Positions 10,147 through 22,285 of a stretch of DNA of 64,000 nt are shown here, piece after piece. The stretch lies in NCBI RefSeq assembly GCF_028069725.1, contig NZ_JANEWG010000019.1, positions 18,298 to 82,297 on the forward strand, given 5' to 3'. Position 1 is the stretch's first letter. Each line of letters starts with the position of its first letter. The position numbers and the translations under genes are program-made. The notes under the pieces were generated by a model that saw nothing but the letters and a program-made list of their open reading frames with translations, was not told the DNA's origin and ran no database searches. Origin of the DNA: Citrobacter sp. Awk 4 (GTDB lineage: Bacteria > Pseudomonadota > Gammaproteobacteria > Enterobacterales > Enterobacteriaceae).

Positions 10147-11400
10147 ATGGCCTTTTCTCAAGCGGTCAGCGGCCTGAACGCTGCAGCCACCAACCTCGAT
10201 GTCATTGGTAATAACATCGCCAACTCCGCCACCTATGGGTTTAAATCCGGGTCGGCTTCATTTGCCGATATGTTTGCCGGTTCCAAAGTAGGGCTGGGCG
10301 TTAAAGTGGCAGGGATCACCCAGGACTTTACCGATGGCACCACCACCAACACCGGTCGTGGTCTGGATGTCGCCATCAGCCAGAACGGTTTCTTCCGTAT
10401 GGTGGACAGCAACGGTTCGGTTTTTTATAGCCGTAATGGTCAGTTTAAGCTCGACGAAAATCGCAATCTGGTCAACATGCAGGGTCTGCAACTGACCGGT
10501 TATCCGGCCACCGGTACGCCGCCGACGATCCAACAGGGCGCAAACCCGGCACCGATTACCATCCCCAATACGCTGATGGCGGCAAAAACCACCACCACTG
10601 CGTCCATGCAGATCAACCTGAACTCTACCGACAAAGTACCGACCAAAACGCCATTCAGCCCGAGCGATGCGGATTCCTACAATAAAAAAGGCACCGTTAC
10701 CGTTTTTGATAGCCAGGGTAATGCCCACGACATGAACGTCTTCTATGTCAAAAATTCGGACAATACCTGGGAGGTGCATACTCAGGATTCGACGACCGGC
10801 GAAGCCGCAAAATCAGCGGGTTTTATGCGCTTTGATGAAAATGGCGTGTTCCAGGGGGTGAGTGCCACGGCGACAGAAGCTGTTCCTGTTCCTCCGGCAA
10901 CTCCGTGGCCAACGCAAATCAAGGTCGCCACCGGCGTGGTGAACGGCGCTGAACCCGCCAATTTCTCCCTGAGCTTCCTGAACTCCATGCAGCAAAACAC
11001 CGGCGAGAACAACATCGTGGCCACTAACCAGAACGGCTACAAGCCGGGCGACCTGGTGAGCTATCAGATTAATGATGATGGCACCGTGGTGGGGAACTAC
11101 TCCAACGAGCAGAAACAGGTTCTGGGGCAAATCGTGCTGGCGAACTTTGCCAACAACGAAGGGCTGGCCTCTCAGGGGGATAACGTCTGGGCCGCCACGC
11201 AGTCTTCGGGCGTTGCGCTGCTGGGGACGGCAGGTACCGGTAACTTCGGTAAGTTGACCAACGGTGCGCTGGAAGCCTCTAACGTCGATCTCAGTAAAGA
11301 ACTGGTAAACATGATTGTCGCCCAGCGTAACTATCAGTCTAACGCGCAGACCATCAAGACCCAGGATCAGATCCTCAACACGCTGGTCAACCTGCGCTAA
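10147..11400 (+). CDS. flgE: Flagellar hook protein FlgE
   Basis: A 417-residue hook subunit. The N-terminal helix carries NLDVIGNNIANSATYGFKSG (residues 17-36) and the C-terminal helix ELVNMIVAQRNYQSNAQTIK; both form the D0 coiled-coil core. From memory, E. coli FlgE has 402 residues and Salmonella FlgE 403, so this copy is about 14 longer. The extra material appears to lie in the surface-exposed middle (about 225-265, with a Pro-rich VPVPPATPWPTQ), a region that varies between species. It is read from a ribosome site AGGAG at 10136-10140. Confidence 0.96.
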   Translation: MAFSQAVSGLNAAATNLDVIGNNIANSATYGFKSGSASFADMFAGSKVGLGVKVAGITQDFTDGTTTNTGRGLDVAISQNGFFRMVDSNGSVFYSRNGQFKLDENRNLVNMQGLQLTGYPATGTPPTIQQGANPAPITIPNTLMAAKTTTTASMQINLNSTDKVPTKTPFSPSDADSYNKKGTVTVFDSQGNAHDMNVFYVKNSDNTWEVHTQDSTTGEAAKSAGFMRFDENGVFQGVSATATEAVPVPPATPWPTQIKVATGVVNGAEPANFSLSFLNSMQQNTGENNIVATNQNGYKPGDLVSYQINDDGTVVGNYSNEQKQVLGQIVLANFANNEGLASQGDNVWAATQSSGVALLGTAGTGNFGKLTNGALEASNVDLSKELVNMIVAQRNYQSNAQTIKTQDQILNTLVNLR

Positions 11401-11420
11401 GCGCCTGACAGGATAGCTTA

Positions 11421-12972
<1,552 letters not shown>

Positions 12973-13029
12973 CGTGTTGTCCGGTGGGGTGAATACCTCA
13001 CCGGCACACTGATTTTGAAGATGAAGGCA

Positions 13030-13728
13030 ATGCGAAAATACGCGCTTCACCCTTACCCGATGATGGCCCTGCTGGTGGTTTCACTGACAGGATGCGCCTG
13101 GATCCCCGCTACGCCGCTCGTGCAGGGCGCGACGACGGCACAACCAATACCTGGCCCGACGCAGGTGGCGAATGGCTCCATCTTTCAGTCTGCACAACCG
13201 GTGAATTACGGCTATCAGCCGCTATTTGAAGACCGGCGTCCGCGTAACATTGGCGATACGTTGACGATTGTCTTGCAGGAAAACGTCAGCGCCAGCAAAA
13301 GCTCTTCAGCCAATGCCAGTCGCGATGGCAAAACGAATTTTGGCTTCGACACCGTTCCTCGCTATCTGGAAGGATTATTCGGTAACGCGCGTGCGGACGT
13401 AGATGCCTCCGGCGGAAACTCTTTCAATGGCAAAGGCGGCGCGAATGCCAGCAACACCTTTAGCGGCACCCTGACAGTCACCGTCGATCAGGTGCTGGTG
13501 AATGGCAATTTACATGTGGTGGGTGAAAAACAGATCGCCATCAACCAGGGCACTGAGTTCATCCGCTTCTCCGGGGTGGTGAATCCACGCACGATCAGCG
13601 GCAGCAACAGCGTTCCGTCAACCCAGGTGGCGGACGCGCGCATAGAGTACGTCGGTAACGGCTATATCAACGAAGCGCAGAATATGGGTTGGCTGCAGCG
13701 TTTCTTCCTTAACTTGTCGCCGATGTAA
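13030..13728 (+). CDS. flgH: Flagellar L-ring lipoprotein FlgH
   Basis: A 232-residue outer-membrane lipoprotein that forms the L-ring around the rod. The lipobox VSLTGC puts the lipidated Cys at residue 22. The start at ATG 13030 ([10 protein letters not shown]) gives the E. coli length and the same Cys position. An in-frame ATG at 13021 is possible and has a comparable weak ribosome site. The conserved core [19 protein letters not shown] is at about residues 70-88. Its partner FlgI (P-ring) is the next gene. Confidence 0.93.
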   Translation: MRKYALHPYPMMALLVVSLTGCAWIPATPLVQGATTAQPIPGPTQVANGSIFQSAQPVNYGYQPLFEDRRPRNIGDTLTIVLQENVSASKSSSANASRDGKTNFGFDTVPRYLEGLFGNARADVDASGGNSFNGKGGANASNTFSGTLTVTVDQVLVNGNLHVVGEKQIAINQGTEFIRFSGVVNPRTISGSNSVPSTQVADARIEYVGNGYINEAQNMGWLQRFFLNLSPM

Positions 13729-13740
13729 GCGAGGTTCCCA

Positions 13741-14838
13741 GTGTTTAAATCTTTTATTGGCGTCGTACTGCTGTTAGCGACGACATTCGCGCATGCCGAT
13801 CGTATCCGGGATCTGACCAGTGTTCAGGGCGTGCGGGAAAACTCGCTGATTGGCTACGGACTGGTGGTCGGGCTGGACGGCACGGGCGACCAGACCACGC
13901 AAACCCCGTTCACGACGCAAACGCTCAATAACATGCTCTCTCAACTGGGGATTACCGTCCCGACCGGGACGAACATGCAACTGAAAAATGTGGCGGCGGT
14001 AATGGTCACCGCCAGTTTCCCGGCGTTTGGTCGTCAGGGGCAGACCATCGACGTCGTGGTTTCCTCAATGGGTAACGCCAAAAGTCTGCGCGGTGGCACA
14101 CTGTTAATGACGCCGCTGAAAGGGGTCGATAGCCAGGTCTACGCGCTGGCGCAGGGGAATATTCTGGTCGGCGGAGCCGGGGCTTCCGCGGGAGGCAGCA
14201 GCGTCCAGGTGAACCAACTTAATGGTGGTCGCATTACCAATGGCGCGGTGATTGAGCGTGAACTGCCGAGCCAGTTTGGTGGTGGTAATACCCTCAATCT
14301 GCAACTCAACAATGAAGATTTCACTCTGGCGCAGCAGATCACCGATACCATCAACCGCTCCCGTGGTTTCGGCAGCGCCACCGCGCTGGATGCACGCACG
14401 ATCCAGGTGCGGGTACCGAGCGGCAACAGCTCGCAGGTTCGTTTCCTCGCCGATATTCAGAATATGGAAGTGAACGTCGCGCCGCAGGACGCAAAAGTGG
14501 TGATCAACTCGCGAACCGGCTCCGTGGTGATGAACCGTGAAGTCACGCTGGACAGCTGTGCTGTTGCGCAGGGCAACCTGTCGGTGACGGTAAATCGCCA
14601 GGCTAACGTCAGCCAGCCGGATACGCCGTTTGGCGGTGGGCAAACGGTCGTCACGCCGCAAACACAAATCGATCTTCGCCAGAGTGGCGGTTCGTTACAG
14701 AGCGTGCGTTCCAGCGCTAACCTGAACAACGTGGTACGGGCGCTTAACGCCTTAGGCGCGACGCCGATGGATTTGATGTCCATTCTGCAGTCTATGCAAA
14801 GCGCAGGTTGTTTACGGGCAAAACTGGAAATTATCTGA
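13741..14838 (+). CDS. flgI: Flagellar P-ring protein FlgI
   Basis: A 365-residue periplasmic protein that forms the P-ring in the peptidoglycan layer. The start is GTG at 13741. A Sec signal peptide ends at THAFAHA-like residues (cleavage after AHA, before [12 protein letters not shown]). The conserved N-terminal stretch [19 protein letters not shown] follows. A lone Cys in the mature part and one near the C-terminus match the disulphide known in E. coli FlgI. The stop TGA overlaps the flgJ ATG (TGATG), so translation is coupled. Confidence 0.96.
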   Translation: MFKSFIGVVLLLATTFAHADRIRDLTSVQGVRENSLIGYGLVVGLDGTGDQTTQTPFTTQTLNNMLSQLGITVPTGTNMQLKNVAAVMVTASFPAFGRQGQTIDVVVSSMGNAKSLRGGTLLMTPLKGVDSQVYALAQGNILVGGAGASAGGSSVQVNQLNGGRITNGAVIERELPSQFGGGNTLNLQLNNEDFTLAQQITDTINRSRGFGSATALDARTIQVRVPSGNSSQVRFLADIQNMEVNVAPQDAKVVINSRTGSVVMNREVTLDSCAVAQGNLSVTVNRQANVSQPDTPFGGGQTVVTPQTQIDLRQSGGSLQSVRSSANLNNVVRALNALGATPMDLMSILQSMQSAGCLRAKLEII

Positions 14839-15788
14839 TGATTGGAGAAAGCAAACTGCTGGCCAGTGCGGCCTGGGATGCCCAGTCGCTGAACTCTCTG
14901 AAAGCCGAGACGAGGAAAGATCCGGGGGAGAATCTCCGCCCGGTCGCCCGCCAGGTTGAGGGGATGTTCGTGCAGATGATGCTGAAAAGTATGCGTGAAG
15001 CGCTGCCGAAAGATGGCGTGTTTAGCAGTGATTCGACACGCCTGTATACCAGCATGTACGACCAGCAAATTGCGCAACAGATGACGGCGGGTAAAGGTTT
15101 GGGCCTGGCGGAGATGATGGTCAAACAAATGACCGAAGGGCAGGCTCAGCCTGCCGATGACGCGCCGCAGATACCGATGAAGTTCTCGCTGGAAACGGTG
15201 ACCAGCTATCAAAATCAGGCGTTGACGCAACTGGTGCGTAAAGCGATGCCGAAAACCCCCGAGAGCCACGATGAACCGCTCTCGGGCGACAGCAAAGCGT
15301 TTCTTGCTCAGCTTTCACTCCCGGCACGTCTGGCAAGTGAGCAGAGCGGCGTACCGCACCACCTGATTCTGGCGCAGGCGGCGCTGGAGTCCGGGTGGGG
15401 GCAGCGGCAAATTCGGCGTGAAAATGGCGAACCCAGTTTTAACATTTTTGGTGTTAAAGCTTCGGGGAGCTGGAAGGGACCGACTACCGAGATCACCACG
15501 ACGGAATTTGAAAATGGCGAGGAGAAAAAGGTGAAAGCCCGATTCCGTGTCTACGGCTCATATCTGGAAGCGCTGTCGGATTATGTTGGGCTGTTGACCC
15601 GTAACCCGCGCTACGCTGCTGTGACCTCAGCATCCAGTGCGGAGCAGGGCGCACAGGCCTTGCAAAACGCGGGTTATGCCACCGATCCGCACTATGCGCG
15701 CAAATTAACCAACATGATCCAGCAGCTGAAGTCGATGAGCGAAAAAGTGAACAAAACGTACAGCGCGAATCTCGACAATCTCTTCTAA
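14838..15788 (+). CDS. flgJ: Flagellar rod cap and muramidase FlgJ
   Basis: A 316-residue bifunctional protein. The N-terminal half (about 1-120, with RPVARQVEGMFVQMMLKSMR) is the rod cap. The C-terminal half is a GH73 glucosaminidase that opens peptidoglycan for the rod; the catalytic Glu lies in AQAALESGWGQRQ. The start at ATG 14838 overlaps the flgI stop by one base and matches the family N-terminus [14 protein letters not shown]. The longer open frame from 14808 would run inside flgI. It is the last gene of the class II operon. Confidence 0.96.
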   Translation: MIGESKLLASAAWDAQSLNSLKAETRKDPGENLRPVARQVEGMFVQMMLKSMREALPKDGVFSSDSTRLYTSMYDQQIAQQMTAGKGLGLAEMMVKQMTEGQAQPADDAPQIPMKFSLETVTSYQNQALTQLVRKAMPKTPESHDEPLSGDSKAFLAQLSLPARLASEQSGVPHHLILAQAALESGWGQRQIRRENGEPSFNIFGVKASGSWKGPTTEITTTEFENGEEKKVKARFRVYGSYLEALSDYVGLLTRNPRYAAVTSASSAEQGAQALQNAGYATDPHYARKLTNMIQQLKSMSEKVNKTYSANLDNLF

Positions 15789-15793
15789 ATAGC

Positions 15794-15820
15794 TCAAGTC
15801 CAGCCACCCGCTGCCGATAA
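15794..15820 (+). promoter_or_regulatory. Sigma-28 (FliA) promoter of flgKL
   Basis: TCAAGTCC, an 11-base spacer and GCCGATAA (a perfect -10) match the FliA consensus. The site starts 5 bp after the flgJ stop and 32 bp before the flgK ATG, which gives flgKL late expression in addition to read-through from the flgB operon. Confidence 0.9.
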
Positions 15821-15852
15821 CAACCTGTATTGAAGGATGAAAAGGAATCTCC

Positions 15853-17496
15853 ATGTCCAGCTTGATTAACAACGCCATGAGTGGACTTAACGCGGCCCAG
15901 GCTGCGTTAAATACCGCCAGTAACAACATCGCCAGTTACAACGTTGCGGGGTATACCCGACAAACCACCATTATGTCGCAAGCAAACAGCACGTTAGGTG
16001 CAGGTGGCTGGGTTGGAAATGGCGTGTATGTTTCAGGCGTGCAGCGCGAGTATGATGCGTTTATCACCAATCAGCTGCGCGCGGCTGAAAACCAGAGCAG
16101 CGGTTTGACCACGCGTTATGAGCAAATGTCGAAAATCGACAATCTGCTTTCCAGTAAAACCAGCTCAATTTCTACCTCGATGCAGGACTTTTTCACCAGC
16201 CTGCAAACGTTAGTCAGCAACGCGGAAGATCCTGCAGCCCGTCAGGCGTTGATTGGAAAAGCGAACGGTCTGGTAAACCAGTTTAAGACCACCGATCAAT
16301 ATCTTCGCGATCAGGATAAACAGGTCAACACCGCTATCGCTTCCAGCGTTGAGCAGATCAACAACTATTCGAAACAGATTGCCAGTCTGAATGACCAGAT
16401 CTCCCGTCTGACCGGCGTGGGGGCGGGAGCATCGCCAAATGACCTCCTTGACCAGCGCGATCAACTGGTGAGCGAGTTAAACAAAATTGTCGGCGTTGAG
16501 GTCAGCGTCCAGGATGGCGGCACTTATAACCTGACGATGGCAAACGGGTATACCCTGGTACAGGGCAGCAGCTCGCGGCAGCTCGCGGCGGTGCCTTCCA
16601 GTGCCGACCCTTCACGAACAACAGTCGCCTATGTCGATGCGGCTGCCGGTGATATTGAAATCCCTGAAAAACTGCTCAATACCGGCTCGCTCGGTGGGTT
16701 AATGACGTTCCGTTCTCAGGACCTCGATCAGACCCGTAATACCCTGGGCCAGCTGGCGTTGGCGTTTGCCAGTGAATTTAATACTCAGCACAAAGCGGGT
16801 TTTGATGCCAACGGTGATGCCGGTAAAGACTTTTTTGCGATCGGAAATCCTTCGGTTATTGGTAATGCCAAAAATGGCGGTAACGCGGTTTTAACGGCTG
16901 AAGTGGATGACAGCACAAAAGTGCAGGCCACGGATTATAAAGTGGTGTACGACGGCAGTAAGTGGCAGGTCACGCGTCTTGCGGATAACACCACTTTCGA
17001 AGCGAAACCCGATGTCAACGGTAAGCTGGATATTGACGGTCTGAAAGTGACGGTCAGCGGAACGCCGGGGGCGAAAGCCAATGACAGCTTTACGTTAAAG
17101 CCTGTCAGCGACGCCATCGTGAACATGAAAGTGATGGTCACGGATGAGTCGAAACTTGCCATGTCCAGCCTTAAGGATTCCGGTCAGAGTGATAACCGCA
17201 ACGGTCAGGCGCTGCTGGATCTGCAAGGCAAAGCCACCGTTGGCAATAAAACCTTTAACGATGCTTACGCCACGCTGGTCAGTGATGTGGGGAATAAAAC
17301 CTCCACCCTGAAAACCAGTAGCACCACCCAGGGCAATGTGGTGACCCAACTGACGAACCAGCAGCAGTCAATCTCTGGCGTCAATCTTGATGAAGAGTAT
17401 GGCAACCTGCAACGCTATCAACAGTACTATCTGGCGAACGCGCAAGTCCTGCAAACGGCCAGTTCGATGTTTGATGCGCTGATGAACATTCGCTAA
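15853..17496 (+). CDS. flgK: Hook-filament junction protein FlgK (HAP1)
   Basis: A 547-residue hook-associated protein 1, E. coli length. It joins hook to filament together with FlgL and is exported with the help of FlgN. The N-terminal signature ALNTASNNIASYNVAGYTRQ (residues 17-36) and the C-terminal helix NLQRYQQYYLANAQVLQTAS form the D0 domain. The middle region (about 330-470) is the variable exposed domain. A sigma-28 promoter lies directly upstream; flgL starts 15 bp after the stop. Confidence 0.97.
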   Translation: MSSLINNAMSGLNAAQAALNTASNNIASYNVAGYTRQTTIMSQANSTLGAGGWVGNGVYVSGVQREYDAFITNQLRAAENQSSGLTTRYEQMSKIDNLLSSKTSSISTSMQDFFTSLQTLVSNAEDPAARQALIGKANGLVNQFKTTDQYLRDQDKQVNTAIASSVEQINNYSKQIASLNDQISRLTGVGAGASPNDLLDQRDQLVSELNKIVGVEVSVQDGGTYNLTMANGYTLVQGSSSRQLAAVPSSADPSRTTVAYVDAAAGDIEIPEKLLNTGSLGGLMTFRSQDLDQTRNTLGQLALAFASEFNTQHKAGFDANGDAGKDFFAIGNPSVIGNAKNGGNAVLTAEVDDSTKVQATDYKVVYDGSKWQVTRLADNTTFEAKPDVNGKLDIDGLKVTVSGTPGAKANDSFTLKPVSDAIVNMKVMVTDESKLAMSSLKDSGQSDNRNGQALLDLQGKATVGNKTFNDAYATLVSDVGNKTSTLKTSSTTQGNVVTQLTNQQQSISGVNLDEEYGNLQRYQQYYLANAQVLQTASSMFDALMNIR

Positions 17497-17511
17497 AGGA
17501 GAGGGGCTTAA

Positions 17512-18465
17512 ATGCGTATTAGTACCCAAATGATGTACCAGCAGAATATGCGTGGTATCACCAATTCTCAGGCAGAATGGATGAAGTACGGCGAGCAGAT
17601 GTCCACGGGCAAGCGTGTTATCAATCCGTCGGATGATCCGATTGCCGCTTCGCAGGCCGTTGTCCTGTCTCAGGCGCAGGCGCAGAACAGTCAGTACACG
17701 CTGGCGCGCTCGTTTGCCACGCAGAAAGTGTCACTGGAAGAGAATGTGTTAAGCCAGGTGACAACGGCGATTCAGAGTGCGCAAGAGAAAATCGTCAGTG
17801 CGGGTAACGGCACGTTAAGTGATGATGACCGTGCCTCGTTGGCGACAGACCTGCAGGGGATCCGCGATCAGCTGATGAACCTGGCGAACAGTACCGATGG
17901 TAACGGGCGCTATATTTTTGCCGGTTATAAAACTGAAAGCGCACCGTTTTCCCAGACGGACGGCGCATATAACGGCGGGCATGAGAATGTCACCCAGCAG
18001 GTTGATGCTTCCCGTACGATGGTGATTGGCCACACTGGTGACCAGATTTTTAATAAAATCACCAGTAATGCCGTGCCGGAGCCAGATGGCAGCAATTCTG
18101 AAACCAGTCTGTTCAAAATGCTGGATAGCGCTATCGATGCACTGAACACGCCGGTGGCGGGGGATGATGTGGCAAGAGATAAAGCGTCGGCGGCGATTGA
18201 TAAAACCAACCGGGGTTTAAAAAACTCGCTGAATAACGTGCTGACAGTGCGGGCAGAGTTGGGAACGCAACTGAAGGAGCTTGATTCACTGGATGCGTTG
18301 GGAAGCGATCGCGCGTTGGGTCAGACGCAGCAAATGAGCAACCTGGTCGACGTGGACTGGAATGCGGCAATCTCTTCATATGTGATGCAACAGGCGGCGC
18401 TACAGGCGTCTTATAAAGCGTTTACCGATATGCAGGGCATGTCACTGTTTCAGCTAAACCGATAA
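17512..18465 (+). CDS. flgL: Hook-filament junction protein FlgL (HAP3)
   Basis: A 317-residue hook-associated protein 3, E. coli length. The N-terminal flagellin-like helix contains MSTGKRVINPSDDPIAASQA (about residues 31-50). The C-terminal helix is NAAISSYVMQQAALQASYKA. It forms the layer between FlgK and the filament and is carried to the export gate by FlgN. A GGAGAGG ribosome site precedes the ATG. Two consecutive hairpins follow the stop; the second is a strong terminator. Confidence 0.97.
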   Translation: MRISTQMMYQQNMRGITNSQAEWMKYGEQMSTGKRVINPSDDPIAASQAVVLSQAQAQNSQYTLARSFATQKVSLEENVLSQVTTAIQSAQEKIVSAGNGTLSDDDRASLATDLQGIRDQLMNLANSTDGNGRYIFAGYKTESAPFSQTDGAYNGGHENVTQQVDASRTMVIGHTGDQIFNKITSNAVPEPDGSNSETSLFKMLDSAIDALNTPVAGDDVARDKASAAIDKTNRGLKNSLNNVLTVRAELGTQLKELDSLDALGSDRALGQTQQMSNLVDVDWNAAISSYVMQQAALQASYKAFTDMQGMSLFQLNR

Positions 18466-18473
18466 CCTTTTTT

Positions 18474-18539
18474 AAAACATACCATGAAACCGGGTATGTT
18501 TTATCTGCCCGCTCCATCACCCCGGAGCGGGCTTTTTTT
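18474..18539 (+). terminator. Tandem hairpins and terminator after flgL
   Basis: A first stem AAAACATACC/GGTATGTTTT (18474-18483, 18493-18502) is followed by a second stem GCCCGCTCC/GGAGCGGGC (18507-18515, 18524-18532) and a seven-base T-run. In E. coli the flgL 3' region yields a small RNA called FlgO; whether a similar stable fragment is made here cannot be told from sequence. Confidence 0.85.
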
Positions 18540-18628
18540 CGCCTGAATAGCGTAGCGACAAGGCAAAACTGCAAAGCGAACGTTACTGTTTCGCGGACAC
18601 AAACTGCGGCATTCTTCAGATTGAAGAT

Positions 18629-18654
18629 AAAAAAAAGCCGACCAGAAGGTCGGC
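18629..18654 (-). terminator. Rho-independent terminator of rne
   Basis: On the minus strand GCCGACC-TTCT-GGTCGGC (18637-18654) is followed by an eight-base T-run, 18 bp after the rne stop. Confidence 0.9.
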
Positions 18655-18671
18655 TTTAGCGGTTTGTCTGC

Positions 18672-21600
18672 TTATTCTACTGACTGAGGACGCGTCGGTT
18701 GCGCTGACGCATGATGCGTTGCGCTGTGACCCCCGGCAGCCCCTTTACCTTCAAAAGCAAAGGCAGGACGTTGCCAGTCGCTGTGACGCGGCGCTTCCGG
18801 AACATATTCCGGCGCAGGCGCACGGGTCATCGGCGCAGTGGCATGGTGGTGTACCGGTCGAGATTCAACGGCGACAGCGGCGGTCTCTTTAATGACTTCA
18901 GCAGGTGCAACGACTTCAGCCGCTGCAACAGGCGCAATCACCTCAACTTTCGGTGCTTCTGCCGCCACAACGACAGGTTCAGCTACGCCTGCAACCACTT
19001 CAGGTTCAGCGATAGCTTCTACAGGTTCGGTCGTTACGGTTTCCTGAACTTCTTCCACCGCGTTTGCTTCAGCAATGATTTCCTCGGCAACAGGGACATC
19101 CGCTTGCGCGATAACCTGCGGCTGTTCATCAACGGCCGTCGCGATGGCTTCCGGGTGCGTGGTTTCCACAACCACAGGCTGCGGCTCGACAGCAACCGTT
19201 TCGGTCTGAATCGGTGCTTCGACAACCTGTTCTACGGCTGCCACTTGCGGCTCAATCGCGGCGGTTTGGGTTACCACCGGTGCGATCTCCTGATCACGCA
19301 GCTCTTCAACCTGCGCATCCTGAGGACGAACAACCGGGTAGCGGATCCACACTTTGCCAGACGCCATTTCCGGGGAAGCACAGGCAACAGTCAACGGCAT
19401 CGGTGACTGAACCGGGTAGCGCTCGTCACGGTAGCGACGACGACGTTGGCCGCTGACGCGCAGATGGCGAGGTGAACGACGTGAGCGACGCGGCATACCG
19501 TTGTTGTCGCGAGCCTCGTTGTTCTCTTCCTGTTCTGCCGTCGCGTCGGCGACAACCGGCAGATCCAGTTTCGCCAGCTCAGTACGTTGAGCCGGTGCTG
19601 TCTGCTCTACAACGTGAGTCGCGACATTTTCAACGACCGCAGTGGCAGCCAGTTCGACATCAACCGCTGCGCTCTCACCGTAACGTACTTTCTGGTTCAA
19701 CTGGCGCTGTCTACGACGAGGTTGAGGCTGACGAACGCGCTCTTCCTGTTCCGCTTCCTGTACCGGTTGCTCTTCAAGGTTAAGCGCTTTAACTTCCTGC
19801 TGTGCCTGACGTTTGTCTTCGCTACGACGACGATTACGCTCACGACGCGGCGCTTGCTGCTCATCAGCGGATTTGACTCTTTCGTTAACGTCATTGCCAG
19901 TTTGCTGACGGTTGTCGCGCAACTCAGCATTTTGTTGCGAAGGCTGACGGCGGTTACGACGGTTCTCGTCGCGGTTTTCACCGCCTTCTGAACGTTCGTT
20001 ACGATCGCTGCGGTCACTACGTTCATTACGGTTATCACGGCGGTCATTACGATCGCGGCGATTGTTCTGGCGCGGTTTGCGGCGATCCTGCTGACGTTCC
20101 GGTTTCTCTTCCGCTTTAGGTGCTTCTTGCTCAACCGGTTTCGCATCTTCACTGCCAGCGAACATGGATTTCAGCGCGCCAAAGAAACGGCTTAACAGAC
20201 CCGGCTGCGCAGCAGTAGCGGCGGCGGTCACTGCAGCTGCCTTTGGCGCAGTGGCTTTAACCACGGACTCTGTAGGGGCCGGTGCAGGCGGAACTTCTGG
20301 CATGGCAAAGGTCGCCAGCGCTGGTTGCTCAGGGCGTTTACGCTCGGCGTACTCTTCTTCAGAAGGTAATGCCATTGCCTCTTCGTGCAGTTTCGGCAGC
20401 ATATAGCTCAGGGTCGGTGTTTCTTCGCCTTTACGGACACGCAGCACGGAGTAGTGCGGAGTTTCCATCTGATCGTTTGGCACGATCACACAGCGAACGC
20501 CATCCTGACGCGTTTCAATCGCATTTACCGCGTTACGTTTTTCGTTGAGCAGGTATGACGCGATCGGCACAGGAACAATCGCGTGCACTTCCTGGGTGTT
20601 TTCTTTCAGCGCTTCTTCTTCGATCAGACGCAGAATAGACAGGGACAGCGACTCGTTATCACGAACGGTACCGGTGCCGCTACAGCGTGGGCAAACGTGA
20701 TGACTGGATTCACCCAGAGAAGGGCTCAGGCGCTGACGGGACATCTCCAGCAGACCAAAGCGGGAAATATGACTAATTTGAATACGCGCACGATCCTGGC
20801 GTACCGCTTCACGCAGACGGTTTTCAACCGCGCGCTGGTGACGAACCGGGGTCATATCGATGAAATCGATAACAATCAGGCCGCCAAGGTCACGCAGACG
20901 CAGCTGACGGGCGATCTCATCGGCCGCTTCCAGGTTGGTGTTGAACGCCGTCTCTTCGATATCACCGCCGCGCGTAGCGCGAGCAGAGTTGATATCGATA
21001 GCGGTTAACGCTTCGGTGCTGTCGATAACGATGGAGCCGCCGGAAGGCAGACGGACTTCGCGCTGGAATGCAGATTCGATCTGCGATTCGATCTGGTAGT
21101 GGCTAAACAGCGGAATTTCACCGGTGTAGAGCTTGATTTTGCTGCTGAAATCCGGACGACCCAGCGCCGCGATGTGCTGGCGCGCCAGCTCGAGCACTTT
21201 CGGGTTGTCGATGAGGATTTCACCGATGTCCTGACGTAAATAGTCACGGAAAGCGCGCACGATAACGTTACTTTCCTGGTGGATCAGGAAGGGCGCAGGG
21301 CGGCTTTCAGCGGCTTTCTGAATTGCTTCCCAGTGTTTAAGACGGAAGCTCAGATCCCACTGCAGCGCTTCGGCGGATTTGCCGACGCCAGCGGTACGCA
21401 CGATGAGACCCATGCCATCAGGCAGTTCCAGGCTCGCCAGCGCTTCTTTTAACTCGGTACGATCGTCGCCTTCGATACGACGAGAAATGCCGCCCGCACG
21501 CGGGTTGTTCGGCATCAGAACCAGATAACTCCCCGCCAGACTGATAAATGTGGTCAGCGCAGCACCTTTGTTGCCACGCTCTTCTTTATCAATCTGAACA

Positions 21601-21902
21601 ATAACTTCCTGGCCTTCGCGCAACACATCTTTAATGTTTGGACGACCATGGGCGTTGTAATTAGCGGGGAAATATTCGCGGGCAATTTCTTTTAACGGGA
21701 GGAAACCGTGACGTTCAGCGCCGTAATCAACAAAAGCGGCTTCCAGGCTCGGTTCAATACGGGTAATTTTGCCTTTATAGATGTTTGCTTTTTTCTGTTC
21801 ATGTCCAGGACTTTCGATATCCAGGTCGTACAGACGTTGCCCATCTACCAGGGCGACACGCAACTCTTCCTGCTGAGTTGCGTTGATTAACATTCTTTTC
21901 AT
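18672..21902 (-). CDS. rne: Ribonuclease E
   Basis: A 1076-residue endoribonuclease (E. coli 1061) that starts most mRNA decay, matures rRNA and tRNA, and scaffolds the degradosome at the inner membrane. The catalytic half (1-530) begins [18 protein letters not shown] with an S1 domain. It contains the DNase I-like region with the magnesium-binding Asp residues ([20 protein letters not shown] and LIVIDFIDM) and the zinc-link CPRCSGTG near 404. A membrane-targeting amphipathic helix ([13 protein letters not shown]) lies near 570-582. The disordered C-terminal half has Arg-rich RNA-binding stretches, long Val/Glu/Ala repeats and the PNPase-binding end. Expression is autoregulated through its long leader. 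Confidence 0.98.
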   Translation of the reverse strand: MKRMLINATQQEELRVALVDGQRLYDLDIESPGHEQKKANIYKGKITRIEPSLEAAFVDYGAERHGFLPLKEIAREYFPANYNAHGRPNIKDVLREGQEVIVQIDKEERGNKGAALTTFISLAGSYLVLMPNNPRAGGISRRIEGDDRTELKEALASLELPDGMGLIVRTAGVGKSAEALQWDLSFRLKHWEAIQKAAESRPAPFLIHQESNVIVRAFRDYLRQDIGEILIDNPKVLELARQHIAALGRPDFSSKIKLYTGEIPLFSHYQIESQIESAFQREVRLPSGGSIVIDSTEALTAIDINSARATRGGDIEETAFNTNLEAADEIARQLRLRDLGGLIVIDFIDMTPVRHQRAVENRLREAVRQDRARIQISHISRFGLLEMSRQRLSPSLGESSHHVCPRCSGTGTVRDNESLSLSILRLIEEEALKENTQEVHAIVPVPIASYLLNEKRNAVNAIETRQDGVRCVIVPNDQMETPHYSVLRVRKGEETPTLSYMLPKLHEEAMALPSEEEYAERKRPEQPALATFAMPEVPPAPAPTESVVKATAPKAAAVTAAATAAQPGLLSRFFGALKSMFAGSEDAKPVEQEAPKAEEKPERQQDRRKPRQNNRRDRNDRRDNRNERSDRSDRNERSEGGENRDENRRNRRQPSQQNAELRDNRQQTGNDVNERVKSADEQQAPRRERNRRRSEDKRQAQQEVKALNLEEQPVQEAEQEERVRQPQPRRRQRQLNQKVRYGESAAVDVELAATAVVENVATHVVEQTAPAQRTELAKLDLPVVADATAEQEENNEARDNNGMPRRSRRSPRHLRVSGQRRRRYRDERYPVQSPMPLTVACASPEMASGKVWIRYPVVRPQDAQVEELRDQEIAPVVTQTAAIEPQVAAVEQVVEAPIQTETVAVEPQPVVVETTHPEAIATAVDEQPQVIAQADVPVAEEIIAEANAVEEVQETVTTEPVEAIAEPEVVAGVAEPVVVAAEAPKVEVIAPVAAAEVVAPAEVIKETAAVAVESRPVHHHATAPMTRAPAPEYVPEAPRHSDWQRPAFAFEGKGAAGGHSATHHASAQPTRPQSVE

Positions 21903-22285
21903 CGTAACTTACTCATTATTCTTACATTGACGACTAAGCTGCGGGCAAAGTAACGCCTTTCCGGGTGTGAACCGATGGCCTCGTGACTATTCGCGTCGCC
22001 AACCTCACGGTTGTCGTCAGCTCAAAGAGGCGCAGAGTGTCGGTTGCCTGTATTTCAAACGGAAACACAGCGCAATTATCAGGGGAACAGTCTGGGTATT
22101 ACTCTCCAGAGAAGATCCTATCTACCGGTAAGGACTGCAACCCGCAGCCCGCTAACTGTCTGAAAGATCAATACGTCTTACGCCATTGCTGCGTTGATGA
22201 TCGGTCAGACAAAATGGGTTATTCCGTAAAAGTTCTTGTTTTAGCAAGTTTCAACACGGAAACAGCTCATTATTCCATTGCTAAC
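21903..22285 (-). ncRNA. rne 5' leader (autoregulatory UTR)
   Basis: About 570 bp separate the divergent rne and rluC starts. E. coli rne has a leader of about 361 nt whose hairpins are cut by RNase E to adjust its own mRNA level. The spacing here allows a leader of similar length. A TATAAC box read on the minus strand at 22294-22289 is a possible -10, which would put the start near 22282. I did not fold the leader. Confidence 0.6.

Noticed and set aside
13015..13029. TTG or ATG starts upstream of the chosen flgH start
   Set aside because: They would add two to five residues before the signal peptide; the chosen ATG at 13030 reproduces the E. coli lipobox position, although 13021 cannot be fully excluded.
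14457..15269. 270-codon minus-strand open frame across flgI and flgJ
   Set aside because: It lies opposite two well-identified genes and its composition is typical of antisense frames.
18700..19700. Repetitive low-complexity DNA suggesting a repeat array
   Set aside because: It is the Val/Glu/Ala-rich disordered C-terminal part of RNase E, not a DNA repeat or CRISPR array.
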